Below, piece after piece: positions 1 through 11,600 of a DNA stretch of 64,000 bases; within the stretch, counting starts at the first letter, position 1, and each line of letters begins with the position of its first letter. Source of the stretch: Pithys albifrons albifrons (lineage: Eukaryota; Chordata; Aves; Passeriformes; Thamnophilidae); contig NC_092467.1 in assembly GCF_047495875.1 (NCBI RefSeq), positions 23,145,066 to 23,209,065 of the forward strand. The letters run 5' to 3'. A program made the position numbers and the translations under genes. Below the pieces are notes generated by a model. It ran no database searches and had not been told where the DNA came from. It saw only the letters and a list, made by a program, of their open reading frames with translations.

Positions 1-505
1 ACCAGAGAGTTTTTGTAGGTGATGAAGGTAGTTTTGCCAAGGGTCTGCTGCAGGGTCTTTATTACATCTGGTAAAAACTGAAATTGCTGCAGAACAAAGT
101 GACAAAGACTAAGAGAGGCTGGGAAGACATTTCTTATTATCTTCTCTAAAAGGTAGAGAATCACTTAATTAAATGCATTAATACCTCCATGTGAGGACCC
201 AGTGCTTACCTAGTAAGAAAAGATTTAATGCACCAGCCACTGAAAACTACAGCCAGATGTTCAGCTTGGAATTTAAGTATGTTATCAGCAACAGCAAGTG
301 TCTGTGTATTGCTGAGCACTATCACTGAAAGTGGGCACATTTTGTCTGTCAGTGTCTTCCATGAGGAACAGGTACTTTCCTGGAGAAATTCAAGGTGTCT
401 AAAACCAGATAAAAGTAAAAACCATTACAGGACACCAGGTTATATAGTTTAATGTTCCTTCAGGAATTGCTACTTCTGAATCTAAAATGCAGTTCTTTTT
501 TTCAG
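1..505 (+). other. DMAP1 intron (5' partial)
   Basis: This is the intron upstream of the first visible exon. I see no coding exon, repeat or island. The start codon exon of DMAP1 is not here. Confidence 0.7.
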
Positions 506-597
506 AAAAAATCCAAGAAATCTTCGGAGACATTGACGTTTAAGAGGCCAGAAGGAATGCACCGAGAAGTTTATGCACTTCTCTATTCTGACAAAAA
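506..597 (+). CDS. DMAP1: DMAP1 coding exon, first in window (N-terminal)
   Basis: The acceptor ctttttttcag ends at 505 and the donor gtaaga begins at 598. In frame from 506 it reads KKSKKSSETLTF followed by KRPEGMHREVYALLYSDK. This is the conserved N-terminal segment just after the DIINPDK region of DMAP1. It ends two bases into a lysine codon (aa), which the first g of the exon at 1176 completes. The start codon and about 35 earlier residues are not in the window. Confidence 0.95.
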
Positions 598-1175
598 GTA
601 AGATCTTATGGTCATCTGTGTACATTGTGGGGTGGCCTGGGCTTTTGGTGGCAGGGCAGTGTCCTCTTGAAATCAGGCACAGTCTTGCTTCCCAGATTGA
701 TTCACCTTTTTGTTCTTGGCCCATGCTTGTGCCCTTCTCTTAGACAGTCATGGACAGTGTCTGTCTTTTCACTTCTAAATTTGAGGGGTTTGCTTGATGT
801 AGGGAATTAGATACAGGCACAATAGTCAAGTGTTCTTACCTTCTGTATCTAATTCTCTCTTAATCTCAAGTGAGAATAGCACCTGCTTTTATTTCTGCAA
901 AAAAAGGTTCTGCAGCCTGTATTTAGCTTGTTAGGGATTGTCCCCTTGCCTCAGAGGTCTCTTACATAGTTTGCTTTTCAGATGGTTCTGTTCAAACCCA
1001 TCCGTGCTGTGCATTCTGTCCTCTGATGAGGGAACCATTGCAGTCTGGGAAGTGCAAAACCTGGAGTAAAGCCTAAATTTGGGTTTTCCCACCTTAAACA
1101 TTGTGGTGGTGGATTCCACTCTGAGTCTTGGGCCTCTCCTTGCTGCTCATCAGCCAACACTTTTCTCCACCACAG
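598..1175 (+). other. DMAP1 intron
   Basis: A 578-bp GT-AG intron in phase 2. Nothing else is recognised in it. Confidence 0.85.
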
Positions 1176-1371
1176 GGATGCACCTCCACTGCTGCCAAGT
1201 GATACAACTCAGGGTTATCGAACAGTCAAAGCAAAACTGGGGTCCAAGAAAGTCCGTCCTTGGAAGTGGATGCCTTTCACCAACCCAGCAAGGAAAGACG
1301 GAGCAATGTTCTACCACTGGAGGAGAGCAGCAGAGGAAGGGAAGGACTACCCTTTTGCCAGGTTCAATAAA
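1176..1371 (+). CDS. DMAP1: DMAP1 coding exon (KDAPPLLPSD ... PFARFNK)
   Basis: The acceptor ccaccacag ends at 1175 and the donor gtaagt starts at 1372. The split lysine is completed and the exon reads DAPPLLPSDT, then the conserved block containing KVRPWKWMPFTNPARKDGA and the FARFNK end. The human protein has FFHWRR where this has FYHWRR. The exon ends on a codon boundary. This part precedes the SANT domain. The length of 196 nt fits the phase change exactly. Confidence 0.95.
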
Positions 1372-3659
1372 GTAAGTGGGAGCATCTTCAAAGAAAACCA
1401 TATAAATAGCAGCTGGAAAATACCCTTCAGTCAGCTTCTTGACTCTCCAGAGAGGAAGTTGGTTCTTTCAGCAAGTGAAGGCTGTGTTAGATTTGGTAAT
1501 TACATGTTAAATTGCAGCATGGTCTGCAGCCATGTGACCACAGACTGATATCTCTAAATGACCCAAGTGAAGTGGACTCGGTATGTGGTCAGAGCTTGCT
1601 ATGGCCCCCTGTGTTTAAGGTGTGCAGTCATTGATTTGGTGAGGAGGCAATGTGCCATCTATCTCCGTTTCTGACCAACATCCTCCCCCTGATTATAGGC
1701 TCAGGGTAGTAAAAGATACTGTCTTCTGAGTGAGACATTAAAGTCGTAAGTCTTGTTCTTTTTCCCAGTATGAAAAAAATTGCTTGAGCTTCATGGCCAA
1801 AAAGCTGGCTTGCAACCTTTTGGCCAGATTCCAGCATCGATGCTGAATTACGTTGTGTTTGCTCTGAAATTGCTCTTCTCGTGTCAGTGTGGTGCAGTAC
1901 CCTGTTCTTTGAGTCTTATATTAAATTGTCACAATGTGTTGTTGTAATCTCCTGCTGTCTTTTGTCCCAGATGTATCTGCTTTGAGTGGTTGGACCTTTC
2001 ATGTGTATGCATAAAGAAAAGTACATCAAGATTTATACTTCAAAGTCAGGACCTCCAAAGTTAGGAAGGAGCGGAGTTAGGGTGCCTCCATAATGTAATT
2101 TAACTCCCTACATGATGCAAATCTGAAAGGGTAAAAAAAAAGCATGTGCTAACATGATTCCACAAAAGCCCTGCTTGTGTGTAACTGTATACAATATTTT
2201 AAGTTTGTAACCCACAGAGCATCAGCTCTAACAAAGCTTGGCTTCCTGCAGAGTTAAGTGGTTGGTTGACCTAATATGTTAGAAGGCTCAAGCTCTGACT
2301 GATGCTTTTCGTCTTGCTGGGACATTGGTAAGAGCCTCCTGTGGTATCTCTTCTCTGATGTCTGGGGTGGAAGTCTGAAGTGTGACTCAGTCAAGGCACC
2401 TACCTCGCTGTATGAGTGAAACTTTGTGAGGCTAATTGTCTCTAAGGCTCTACTGCTGTAACTGGTTTTGGCTGAGTTCAGCCAAGTTTATCAGAGGGGG
2501 CCACACATGGGTGTTGTAATTACATGATTCTTGTTTCCTTAACTTTATCAGGTGCTGTGAATTGACAGACAGAAGAACCTTCAGCAAGGCTGCAACCTTT
2601 AGATTAGTGGTACAGACCTCTGCCATCTGCACATGCATAATTACATAATATTAGGAGCAAGGTCTTACCCTTGTGGTTCTGTAGTTAAGAAGGTAGAAGG
2701 CACAGATGAAGAGTTTTGCAGATACTTGCTGTGTCAGGGGAATTTTATTTAGTTTTCCAGGATCTTACATGTTCCTTCTCACATACTTGATACCTCTGTC
2801 TGAATCTCTCACTCCCCTTGGCATGAGCCTATTTTCCTGTGTCCTCTCGTTGGTCACTCAAGCTCCTTAACCCAGCTCCTGGTTCATTGCTTTCCCTTTC
2901 CTCTGTGCTTCCAGTCTCCAAACTAAATCCCTCCTCTTCGCTGCGAGATCTAAAATGTAAGCTTGGGTTTCGTGGTGTGCACTGAGCCTTGTTCCAGGGT
3001 GTGAAATAGAAGCATAAAAGCAGCTTTGCTGGTGTTAGAGCAAAGCCCTCTCTTAGCTGATATTCTTTTTCTGGCTACTATCAGTAAAGGCTTAGAGAAA
3101 TAGCATGAGAATGGGACAAATACAGTTTTTCCTAGCTTCTCGTGGCCTTTGGCTTAAGGATTTCTTAACTTGGAATTTGTGTTTAATAATTCTTGCTAGG
3201 TATGTTCAGGGCAGAAAGCTGCTTTGTGAATATCCCACGGTAATGACTTCTTCAGGTTAATTTTGTGTGGTGTGCAATGGTGCTTTCCTCTGCTTTTTTC
3301 AAACTGCTGCCTTGAGGTTTCATTTAGTGCCTCAGATCTCATGTTACATGATGTAGTAAATCGTCCTTGCTGTGTACTGTGTTTTCCATAATTTGACATG
3401 CCCTCCTGTGCATGGTCTCATCCTTGTTCTCAAATATCCTTTCTTTTGAAATGGGTGAACTAGAAGTGAACGTTTCACTTAGAGTATGGTGGGTTTGTAC
3501 ATGGGCTGTGTTTCTGTGTTCCACAATTTTTACTGTTCACTTTGTCTTTTGCCCACTACTAGGCATTGTGCTGATGTTTTACACAGAACTGTCTTGTGAC
3601 TCTGGGATCCTGAGCAGTTTCAGCTAATTTAATGCTCATCATTGTGTGAGTTTATAGTG

Positions 3660-4310
3660 TAAAATGTTGGACTGGGAGAGGTTTTCTGGGTCATGGAATC
3701 CTCCCCCTTGGCTCTTTTGGGTCCTGCCATCATCCAGTCCCTTTCATAAACTCACCAAGTTCCTTTTGAAAAGCACTTGGCTTTTCCCACCCCCTGTGCT
3801 TCCTTGAGAAGCTGTTCCAGACTATCTAGGCTCTGTTTCATTTCCAGGTTAAATTTTCCATGTTAAATTGGCCTTTTCTTTGCAAGTCTATTTCTTTGTT
3901 CTTGTTTCAGTTGTTCTTTTCTTCCCATGAGTATTTCTTTCCTTTCATCTAGCATACTTCAAGTCTGCAGATTCCCTTCCAGACTTCGTTCCTAGGCTGC
4001 TTTCTCTTCCAGTCTGCTGGGGGAAGACAAGCTCTCCACCCCATTACTCATCCTCATTGCTTTTTTCTGTACTTGTTTCCTTTTCAGTTCATCTTTCTTG
4101 ACCAGGGATCTGTAGTGTTGTAGTTGGTATTACTGCCAGTATTCTTGTTGTGCAACTGAAACACTGCCAATTTCTGCTGGAAATCCCTCTTTGGGAGCTA
4201 TTATTTTGCCTTCTCATGGTTACATTGCGTTTGAACATATAGCCATCCCATGGTTGGCTCAAGCTTTTCCATCTGTTCCCACCTTCTCACTTCTCAGTAG
4301 TTCTCACCTA
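3660..4310 (-). mobile_element. Old CR1-type LINE remnant, reverse orientation
   Basis: Several stretches resemble the complement of the CR1 3' region from memory. One is CTCACCAAG...CACTTGGCTTTT, then CCACCCCCTGTGCTTCC and GCTGTTCCAGAC (about 3750-3820). Another is the TGTACTTGTTTCC...GTTCATCTTTCTT block (about 4068-4100) with a following GGGATCTGTAGTG. Spacing and order fit one ancient, diverged copy. There is no open reverse transcriptase frame. The boundaries are approximate. Confidence 0.5.
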
Positions 4311-5317
4311 AGCAGCCGTGAGTGGGGGCTTAGGAAGTGTCTTTGCTCTTGTTGCATTCTCTTGTCTGATGAGGCGTCTACCACCTTCCTGACCATCCAC
4401 TGCAGAGGGCCCTGCTGGCTCATCTCATGTGTGTGTGCTACTCTGGAAATTATTTTGTTTCATGATGTGCATGGTACATCCTTGCCATGTCTAGTAGGAT
4501 GACATTGTTCCTGGTGGAAGTGGTACTTCAAGGCTGAGGTGCAGTGCACCCCCAAGAGATAGGCTTCATCTTTAAGCTTCTGTGTCTAAAGTGATGGAGG
4601 AAAGGCAGTAGATCTAAATAGGCTGTTACTTGGAGGCTCAGAAATATTTCTCTGAGCTGTGTTGGGTTCATGAGGGTAACTTTTCCTGGTGTAGGATGTG
4701 GGGCCATAGAGGTGTTGAAGCGCATGTGCTGCTTGCTTGCACACCACGTTTTCTTGTGGAGGCAGGACCTCCTCAGGCTGAGCAAAGTTTCACCACAGAG
4801 TGGTGGGAGGGCATAAAGGAGGAAAAACCAGGCTTGTTTACACTTTTGCTTTATCACATGCTAGGATTTCCCCTAATATAGTAAGTATTTTTACTGTTCA
4901 TTTAGTACTCATGTGATACTTGTGTTCTGGATAGAGCCCTTGCAGAGCAGTTCCAGGCTGGAGACAGTGGTATGGGCTTGGCCTTTTAGGCACCTGGGAC
5001 ACTGTGAGAGTTGGACTGTTTGGCCCTGTGGCTTTGCTGGAGGAAGGGTGGATGAGGAAGGGAGGGACAAAGTTTGCCACATTTATGGCCCTTAGTTGTA
5101 GAGTACTCAGCATTTCAGATCTTCATGGTGCTGTCTGCACAAAACATGAAAGGAAAAGGTTGAGTATCAAAGCAGAAGGTGTGCTAAAGGCTGCTCCTTG
5201 CCTTTCCTGTTCTTCCCGTACAAGTGAGTGTATCCCAAACCAAGCAAAGAGTCAATGGTCAGAACAGTTTATGCTGAGGTATTGGTGTTGCTGTATGGGA
5301 GGAATGCAGGGAGGCTG

Positions 5318-5444
5318 GCTTCACTGTCATGTTCCCTGGTTTCACTGTCATGTTGGCCTGATAATTTTGAAACCTATAGTCAGGATGTGGGTTGCTGACC
5401 TTTGCCTGTGTCAGCAACCTCCCAGGAGGTTTCAACCTCCCAGG
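5318..5444. repeat. Two small tandem duplications
   Basis: TTCACTGTCATGTT occurs at 5320-5333 and 5341-5354 (21-bp period). CAACCTCCCAGG occurs at 5415-5426 and 5433-5444 (18-bp period). Both lie a few hundred bases upstream of the exon at 5688. Confidence 0.8.
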
Positions 5445-5687
5445 CGTTATCTCCTGGTAGTCTCCCCAGAATGTCATGTTTATGGCCCTGGGATCACACG
5501 TTGCTCCATATCAAGTCCTGTGTCTGCTCGTCATGTTTCCTACCAGGACTCCTTGCCCAGGGTCTTGGCAGTCCCTTCCTGTCAGTGCTGTGCTCATGTT
5601 CTTGGCTCAGGTATCTGGCCCTTACCAGCTGGCATTGAGGAGGGCAGTGCTGCAGGAGAGCTACCGTGGTTTTCTTTCTCTACACAG

Positions 5688-5846
5688 ACAGTGCAGGTAC
5701 CTGTCTACTCAGAGCAGGAGTACCAGATGTATCTCCATGACGATGCGTGGACCAAAGCTGAGACAGACCACCTCTTCGATCTGGCTCGGCGTTTTGATCT
5801 GCGCTTTGTGGTCATTCATGACCGCTATGATCACCAGCAGTTCAAG
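5688..5846 (+). CDS. DMAP1: DMAP1 coding exon, start of SANT/Myb-like domain
   Basis: The acceptor ctctacacag ends at 5687 and the donor gtgagt starts at 5847. The 53 codons begin TVQVPVYSEQEYQMYLHDD and end HDRYDHQQFK, with the aromatic WTKAETDHLFDLARRF core typical of the DMAP1-type SANT domain, which mediates complex assembly and histone or DNA contact. Both ends fall on codon boundaries. The surrounding stop-free frame (5004-5924) extends well beyond the splice sites, but its flanks have no recognisable content. Confidence 0.95.
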
Positions 5847-6999
5847 GTGAGTCCTGGTGGCCAAGGTACTGCTAGAAACCTGCTGCTATGGCATGTGCAG
5901 GGCTTTCTGCACCTAAAAGACTAAATTACCCTTTATAAATCAACTTAATTACGGGAAAATAATGAATTATTGGCAGCAAGGAATATTGAATTTCCAGCAC
6001 AGGGCATTACTGCTTGCTTTGTTTGTAATTAAATCCACTGTGACTTGTGCTCATTCCCTGTTGTGTTTTATTAGAAAGTTAGAAGGTTTGCATCTACCAG
6101 TAGAACAGCTCATTGTTCCTTGAAGATAAGGCAGCTAGGGAGTTTGTTTAGCTACGTGGACTAGGTGTTTGGGTTCCAGTTTAGGCCCTTGGAGTAGAGT
6201 CTGCTAACAAACCTTGGGGACTGGGACTTTTCCCTGGTGCTGCTTCTGACTTATGGTCTGACCTGGTGTGGGTTTCTACCATCTCTGCTGTGAAACCGGG
6301 ACCATTAGTGGTTTGAAAATGCAACCTGGTGTCATGATAGTAAATCTACTATAACTACTAGTTCTGTGCTTCCTGGTGACATAGGGAAAGATGTGACTTC
6401 TACAGAACAGCTCCAAATGCTGGAGCTTTTTGTTGCCCTCTGAAATGCTCACATGAAGAGCCTGTAGCAACTTGAAATAAACAAGAGTCTGCCCAGGTGA
6501 ACAGCCTGGACACCTTTGGTGCTTGAGATAATGGAACACAGCTCGGACTCCACGTGACTAACAATGGGCAGTGAATTGTTGCAGCTGATACCTTCTTGTC
6601 TGAGACTTGAATGACCACCATCTGGAGAAGCTCAGAGACCTCCTTCAAGTTTCTTACAGTTTCGTGCTCAAAAGTTTTCTCCTCACAACTCTCCTTGCAT
6701 CCTTTTTTCTTGGGATGCTTCACTGTGTTGTCCCTAAACCCTCAGCGGAATTGCTGGACTCTGGTTGGTGTTTCTAAAGCAGTAGCTATGAATCTGTGAC
6801 AGTTAATTCACACACCTCACTGAGAAACTCCTTCCCTGTCATTCCATCAGCAGTGGCAAAGCTTCCTTCTAGTCTTGCTCCCAGACACTGTGTCTTGTAC
6901 TATATCTGACATCCTTCAGCCAGTGGTCCTTAGGTGGCTACTGCACAAGGTTTTGCTTGGTACTTCCATAATGTTGTCTTCCTGTGATATCTTCCACAG
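5847..6999 (+). other. DMAP1 intron
   Basis: A 1.15-kb GT-AG intron in phase 0. No repeat or exon was recognised. Confidence 0.85.
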
Positions 7000-7167
7000 A
7001 AAAGATCAGTGGAGGACCTGAAGGAACGATACTACCACATCTGTGCCAAGCTGGCTAATATTCGTGCAGCTCCAGGCACAGACCTGAAAATCCCAGTCTT
7101 TGATGCTGGCCATGAGAGACGAAGGAAGGAACAACTAGAAAGGCTTTACAACAGGACACCAGAGCAG
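7000..7167 (+). CDS. DMAP1: DMAP1 coding exon, end of SANT-like domain
   Basis: The acceptor tcttccacag ends at 6999 and the donor gtaatc starts at 7168. The 56 codons begin KRSVEDLKERYYHICAKLA, completing the third helix of the SANT-like domain. They go on through the conserved PGTDLKIPVFDAGHERRRKE stretch to LYNRTPEQ. The exon is in phase 0 at both ends. Confidence 0.95.
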
Positions 7168-8091
7168 GTAATCTGGGGAAGAGAGCAACACTCCAAAAGA
7201 TTTATAAGTTGGATCAGTAGGTGCGTGATATGGGCCAAAGGTTGGGAAAGGAAAAGAACAGCTGCACAACAAAAGAGCAATACCTGAGTACTACTTTTGT
7301 TGTTGGATTAATGTCACTTTAAGGGGTATAAAAGGACAATAACTAAGAAATCCGACTACACAAAAGAAAGGGCTGTGTAAGCAGAGTTATGCTGTCTGGT
7401 AACTGGCAGGACCTCAGTGACATTTGCTGAACTAGTCCCCTGGATAGAAACAAATTCTCAGGTTGTTGTCCTTACGAGTCCCAGAGTCTTGTGAGAAGAG
7501 AATTATTTCCTTGAGAGTAAAAATTTTGCCAGAAAACACCAAAGACTGTAAATCTGTATGTCTAGTTCTTTTTCTTGAGGCTATGTAATGGTCCCAGGAT
7601 TTAGAGGTTAAGAAATTGTGTTCCCCAAAGGCTGGGGGCAGCATCCTTTTCAGTTAGGAATTCCCTCTAAGGACAAGTTCCTGTGTGTAATACTCTGCTT
7701 GTCCTTCCCCTGTTGCCAGGTGTCAGTACTAGGCATAGGTGCTCTAGTTTCTACTTGATATATCTGGGGAGGGGAGCCAGCTTTTCAGCTATGGTGTATT
7801 GGGCTTTTTTACCTGTCTGTGCTCTTGGTCTCTTTGGAGATGGGATTATGGATACTGATGAAGATGCATCATGGATGTTGCGATACAGCACCTGCCAGAT
7901 TGTAGAGTGGCATTGCCGTGGGTGCAGAGTAAAGTTATGGAGTGTAACGTGCTCTACAAATCTAAGATGTTAAGCAGGAGCATAAAATCATTCCCAGCTG
8001 GCCAGGGCAGAGGGTTTTATCGGTAGATGGCCCCCTTGACTTGCCAGGCTTCCTCTGCTCTCTAACTGTCTTGTCGTGCTCTGGTCTGCAG
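7168..8091 (+). other. DMAP1 intron
   Basis: A 0.9-kb GT-AG intron in phase 0 with nothing else recognised. Confidence 0.85.
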
Positions 8092-8277
8092 GTGGCAGAA
8101 GAAGAATACCTCATCCAGGAGCTCCGCAAAATTGAAACCAGGAAGAAAGAGAGAGAAAAGAGAACCCAAGACCTGCAGAAGCTCATCACAGCTGCTGACA
8201 CCACCACTGAGCAGAGGCGTGCTGAGCGCAAAGCTCCCAAGAAGAAGCTGCCACAGAAGAAGGAGACAGAGAAACCT
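8092..8277 (+). CDS. DMAP1: DMAP1 coding exon, basic coiled-coil region
   Basis: The acceptor ggtctgcag ends at 8091 and the donor gtaaac starts at 8278. It reads VAEEEYLIQELRKIETRKKE and then a highly charged helix ending APKKKLPQKKETEKP. Lys, Arg and Glu dominate, as expected for the coiled-coil segment between the SANT domain and the C-terminal DMAP1 domain. The KKKLPQKK run is a plausible nuclear-localisation signal. The exon has 62 codons and is in phase 0 at both ends. Confidence 0.95.
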
Positions 8278-11110
8278 GTAAACATTTCTCTGTTTTTTCT
8301 TTTAATTTTCCTTTCCCCTGTTTATGCTGTGGCTGGGTAATGTGTTTTCTTCAGCAATCCTAGAGGGATCAGACCGTTTTGGGGCAAGGGTTGCCTGGTT
8401 GCCTCCTGACAGATGTTTTTTTGATTTTGACTTTGGAAGGCAGATTGGTGTAAGACAACCATTGTCAGTGTTCTCTGGTGTGCTCTTTGTCTCTCTCCCA
8501 TTTGAAAAATGCTGGTTTAAGTCCTGTTTCTCTTTCCCTCCCTGAGAAACAAGATGAAATGGTGCCAGCCATTCATGCATCACAGCATGGAGAAGCATGT
8601 TTCCCTGTTTTCTTAAGTATATTTTATTACTGCTGTGTAGGCTTGGCCCACAAACCTGTTGTCTTTCACCTATCTTCTTTTTCTAGTCCAAGTTTTCCTT
8701 TCTTCCCGATCTCCTGAGTCTCAGCAGCATCTATCCAAGCTCAGTACATGCCCTTCTGATCCTCAGCTGTGATCAGAGCAGCCCTGCTGAGGGACTCTTG
8801 TATTCTAGGAGTATCAGTATTTTTCCCTGAGCTGAGCTGAAGTCTAAGGAGCCCAGAACACAGGTTTCAGTTTACATTTGATGCTACCTCAGTTTCCCTT
8901 TCTGGAAAGAGGAGGACAGCATGGACTGATCTAAATTCAGCACCTTCAGTAGAAAAGAACTGTTAAAAAAAAAGTCAAATGTTTCCAGTGAGTTCCTGGG
9001 AATTCCTGTCCCTCCACCTTGTAAACAGAGAACACTTGTGTCATTTTCCTCCAAAAAGTTCTGTACAGGGAGGGGAGAGAAGGAGTGAATGCTAGACAGT
9101 TATTGCTTGAACTGTGCCTAGTGACACTCTTTCGGTGTGCTGTGTTCCATGTGTGTCCCTGCTATGTGATGGATATAGTATCACTGGGCACCTTGTACAT
9201 TGAATTCCTTTAAGGGTTTATCTGGGAAAGCTCAGCCATGGCTGGCATATCTCCTTCTAAAGAGATCAGTTTGGTGTTGGTTGTAATGAAAAAAGAGGGA
9301 TAGAAAATGGGACTGGAAAGATGCTGAGGATGCCAAGGTAAGGGAGTCCACCCCTAAATGTTGGCTGGTGCCTGTCTGCAGGCATGTATTGGATAGGCAT
9401 GGCAGGGTGGGCAGAGAAGCAGTTTCTGTTGTTGCAGTAGTATCATTTCAACCATGACAGAGTCCATTAGGAGTCAATTACCAACTATAGCTGGGAAGTG
9501 TTAAGAAAAAAATTGCATTTTAACTAAGAATTTGAATCGGGAGCTGCATCAGCATCATTTCAACAAAGGAAAATCATTTACCAAAGAGTCAATTGAGGTT
9601 GAAGCGTTTACAGCATGTACAGGCTGTACAGGCACGCGAGGCAAAAGAACCCATTTAATTGCTTATGCGCCGAGTGCGGTCAGAGTTGGCTCAGCTGAGG
9701 CAATGATGCTGATTTACCCACACTGCTTCTGTCGGGGTGTTCAGCAACAGGCTGAGGGGCAGAGTTCGGCGAGTCTGAAAGCCAGCCTTCATCCAAAGGA
9801 AGCAGAGAGAATTGGTTTTTGGTTGCAGCCTTGTTTGTCTTGAATAATGGAAGCAGGGAGACTATATCCTACGAAAGATCAAAGTGATCTCTGCAAGTTC
9901 ATGAGTCCTGTTGGTAGTTAGAAAATAGTTTTTCCTTCATGGTCATGCTTAGGAATCTCTTCCTGGGGCTTGTGTTTATTGGACTGACAACAGATAACTG
10001 AAATAATCTTAATGCCTGGCCACCTCAAGTCCAACACATAGAAATAGCTGATAGAGATGTGAGAGTCAGTGCCAGGGAACTTGAGAAATAGAGTCACTGG
10101 CCTTCAGCATCTCTTACGATCTTGGGGCAGTCCTTCTTGTGTCTGCCCTGTCTGGAACAAAGAGCAAGCTGCATGGCCTCTGTGCAGAGAAATGTGGGAG
10201 CAGCAAGGCAAACGATGTCTCAAAGAAGTCAGGAGATTGAGGTGACTCTTCATTTTGGAAAAAAACATGCTTGTGCATGTGTTTTGCAGAGCTTGTGGCT
10301 ATTCTTAGATTGAATCATGAGTATTACTTATCCATTCAGGGGACTCCACACCATTCAGTGCACAGCAGATAGCCTAGTTTAGTAGTCTAAAAGTTTGCTT
10401 ACTTTGTGCTTTGCTCAGCAGCACAATTTTTAAGGGATTGCATTTACTTTTTCCATTTTGTTGAAATGCAATTAAATGACTTACTCTTAGCAGCAACAGC
10501 ATTAAAAATGTGCTGCATTTTACTGCTATGCTTAAAATCTGATGTGAGTAAGAAGGAAAACTGTCTAATGAGTGGACAAATGGGGAAACATGTATGAACA
10601 GCAGGCTTCCCTGGAGGGGGGCAGTCCCTGCATCCTCATTAGTGGGCTCATGTCTGTACAGATCAGAGGTTTCTCCGCTTACTCCTTAGAGAGTTTGCAG
10701 TCAAAAGCCAAGACTTAGGGAAGTCCTGGGCTGTTTTGATCAGTGAAATGGGTGTTAGTTAGATAAGATTAATATTGGACAAATATGCACAAATGCCATT
10801 TAGAGTCAGGGTTTCTGTGTAGATGGGTATAAGTGTCTGTGCAAAGCAGTGCATTCAAACCAACTGACCAAAAATGCTTGAGCTTTCCGAAGATACCTTG
10901 AACTGAAGTAATTTTCTCAGTGAATTGCTTGGCATTTTCCCACTGAATCCCCTTGCCTGGGATTTTCCTCTTGCCTCAGCTCTGACATGTGGCCATGGCA
11001 GGTGGTTCTCTGTCATAGGAAACAGTGTTTCCCCTTCAGATAGTCTCTGTGTGAAATGTTGTGTTTCTTGTGTTTCTTCCATCAACACATCCTGTTTCGA
11101 TCTCTTTCAG
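8278..11110 (+). other. DMAP1 intron, 2.8 kb
   Basis: A GT-AG intron in phase 0. It contains the island at 9480-9790. The remainder is unremarkable. Confidence 0.85.
9480..9790. promoter_or_regulatory. Candidate noncoding regulatory island
   Basis: The stretch differs in texture from its surroundings. It has CATTTAATTG and CAATTGAGG-type motifs, the interrupted repeat TGTACAGGCTGTACAGGCA, several CpGs (ACGCGAGGC, TATGCGCCGAGTGCGG) in an otherwise CpG-poor intron, and an AP-1/Maf-like TGCTGATTTACC. No repeat family or coding frame is apparent. Whether it is conserved cannot be judged from one sequence. Confidence 0.35.
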
Positions 11111-11182
11111 GCTGTTCCTGAGACTGCTGGCATCAAGTTTCCTGACTTCAAATCTGCAGGTGTCACGCTGCGAAGCCAGAGG
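11111..11182 (+). CDS. DMAP1: DMAP1 coding exon (24 codons, PDFKSAGVTLRSQR)
   Basis: The acceptor tctctttcag ends at 11110 and the donor gtaggc starts at 11183. The 24 codons read AVPETAGIKFPDFKSAG followed by VTLRSQR, identical to the family as I know it. In the spliced frame it follows directly after ETEKP. It is a very short exon between introns of 2.8 kb and 11.9 kb. Confidence 0.95.
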
Positions 11183-11544
11183 GTAGGCTGCTGTCCTGGT
11201 CCCATGGGATCTCTGTTAATGTCTTTCAGTCTGCTTGTCTCTCTCCTCATCTGTTCTCCTTTTATAGCTAAAGAAAGTCAATTTCTTGCCTCTAAAATAA
11301 GAAAGGAATTCCATAAACGTGGAGACTCAGAAACCTGGAATGCTGGCACTGTGAAAACCAGCTCAGTGCCTTGCAGAGGCACCTGAACTTGCTGGTGCTT
11401 GTTACTGGTGTGCCTGCTGTGCCATTAGACATGTGTGACAGACCCAAGTGGAGCTGTCGAGTCCAAGGAGAGCTCACAGCCAAAACTAATAGACCTCGTA
11501 AAGCTCATATGTTAATAGCTGAGAAATGCTTTTGGAGTGGGTAG

Positions 11545-11600
11545 AGTTGGTAGGCACCTTAAAGATCATCTAGTTAAGATCATCTTCAAGAACTAGATGT
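11545..11600 (-). mobile_element. CR1 3'-end fragment
   Basis: GTTGGTAGGCACC followed by TTAAAGATCATCTAGTT matches the well-known avian CR1 3'-terminal motif (ggaccttaaagatcatctagt) read on the complementary strand. Only a few dozen bases are recognisable. Confidence 0.5.

Larger units (their letters stand above)
1372..5687 (+). other. DMAP1 intron, 4.3 kb
   Basis: A GT-AG intron in phase 0. It holds the CR1-like LINE remnant (3660-4310) and short tandem duplications at 5318-5358 and 5415-5444. The rest is T-rich unique-looking sequence without an exon. Confidence 0.85.

Noticed and set aside
5004..5924. 306-codon stop-free frame on the + strand
   Set aside because: It is a genuine DMAP1 exon (5688-5846) with intron on both sides that happens to stay open. 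The flanking translation is not protein-like and the splice sites are clear.
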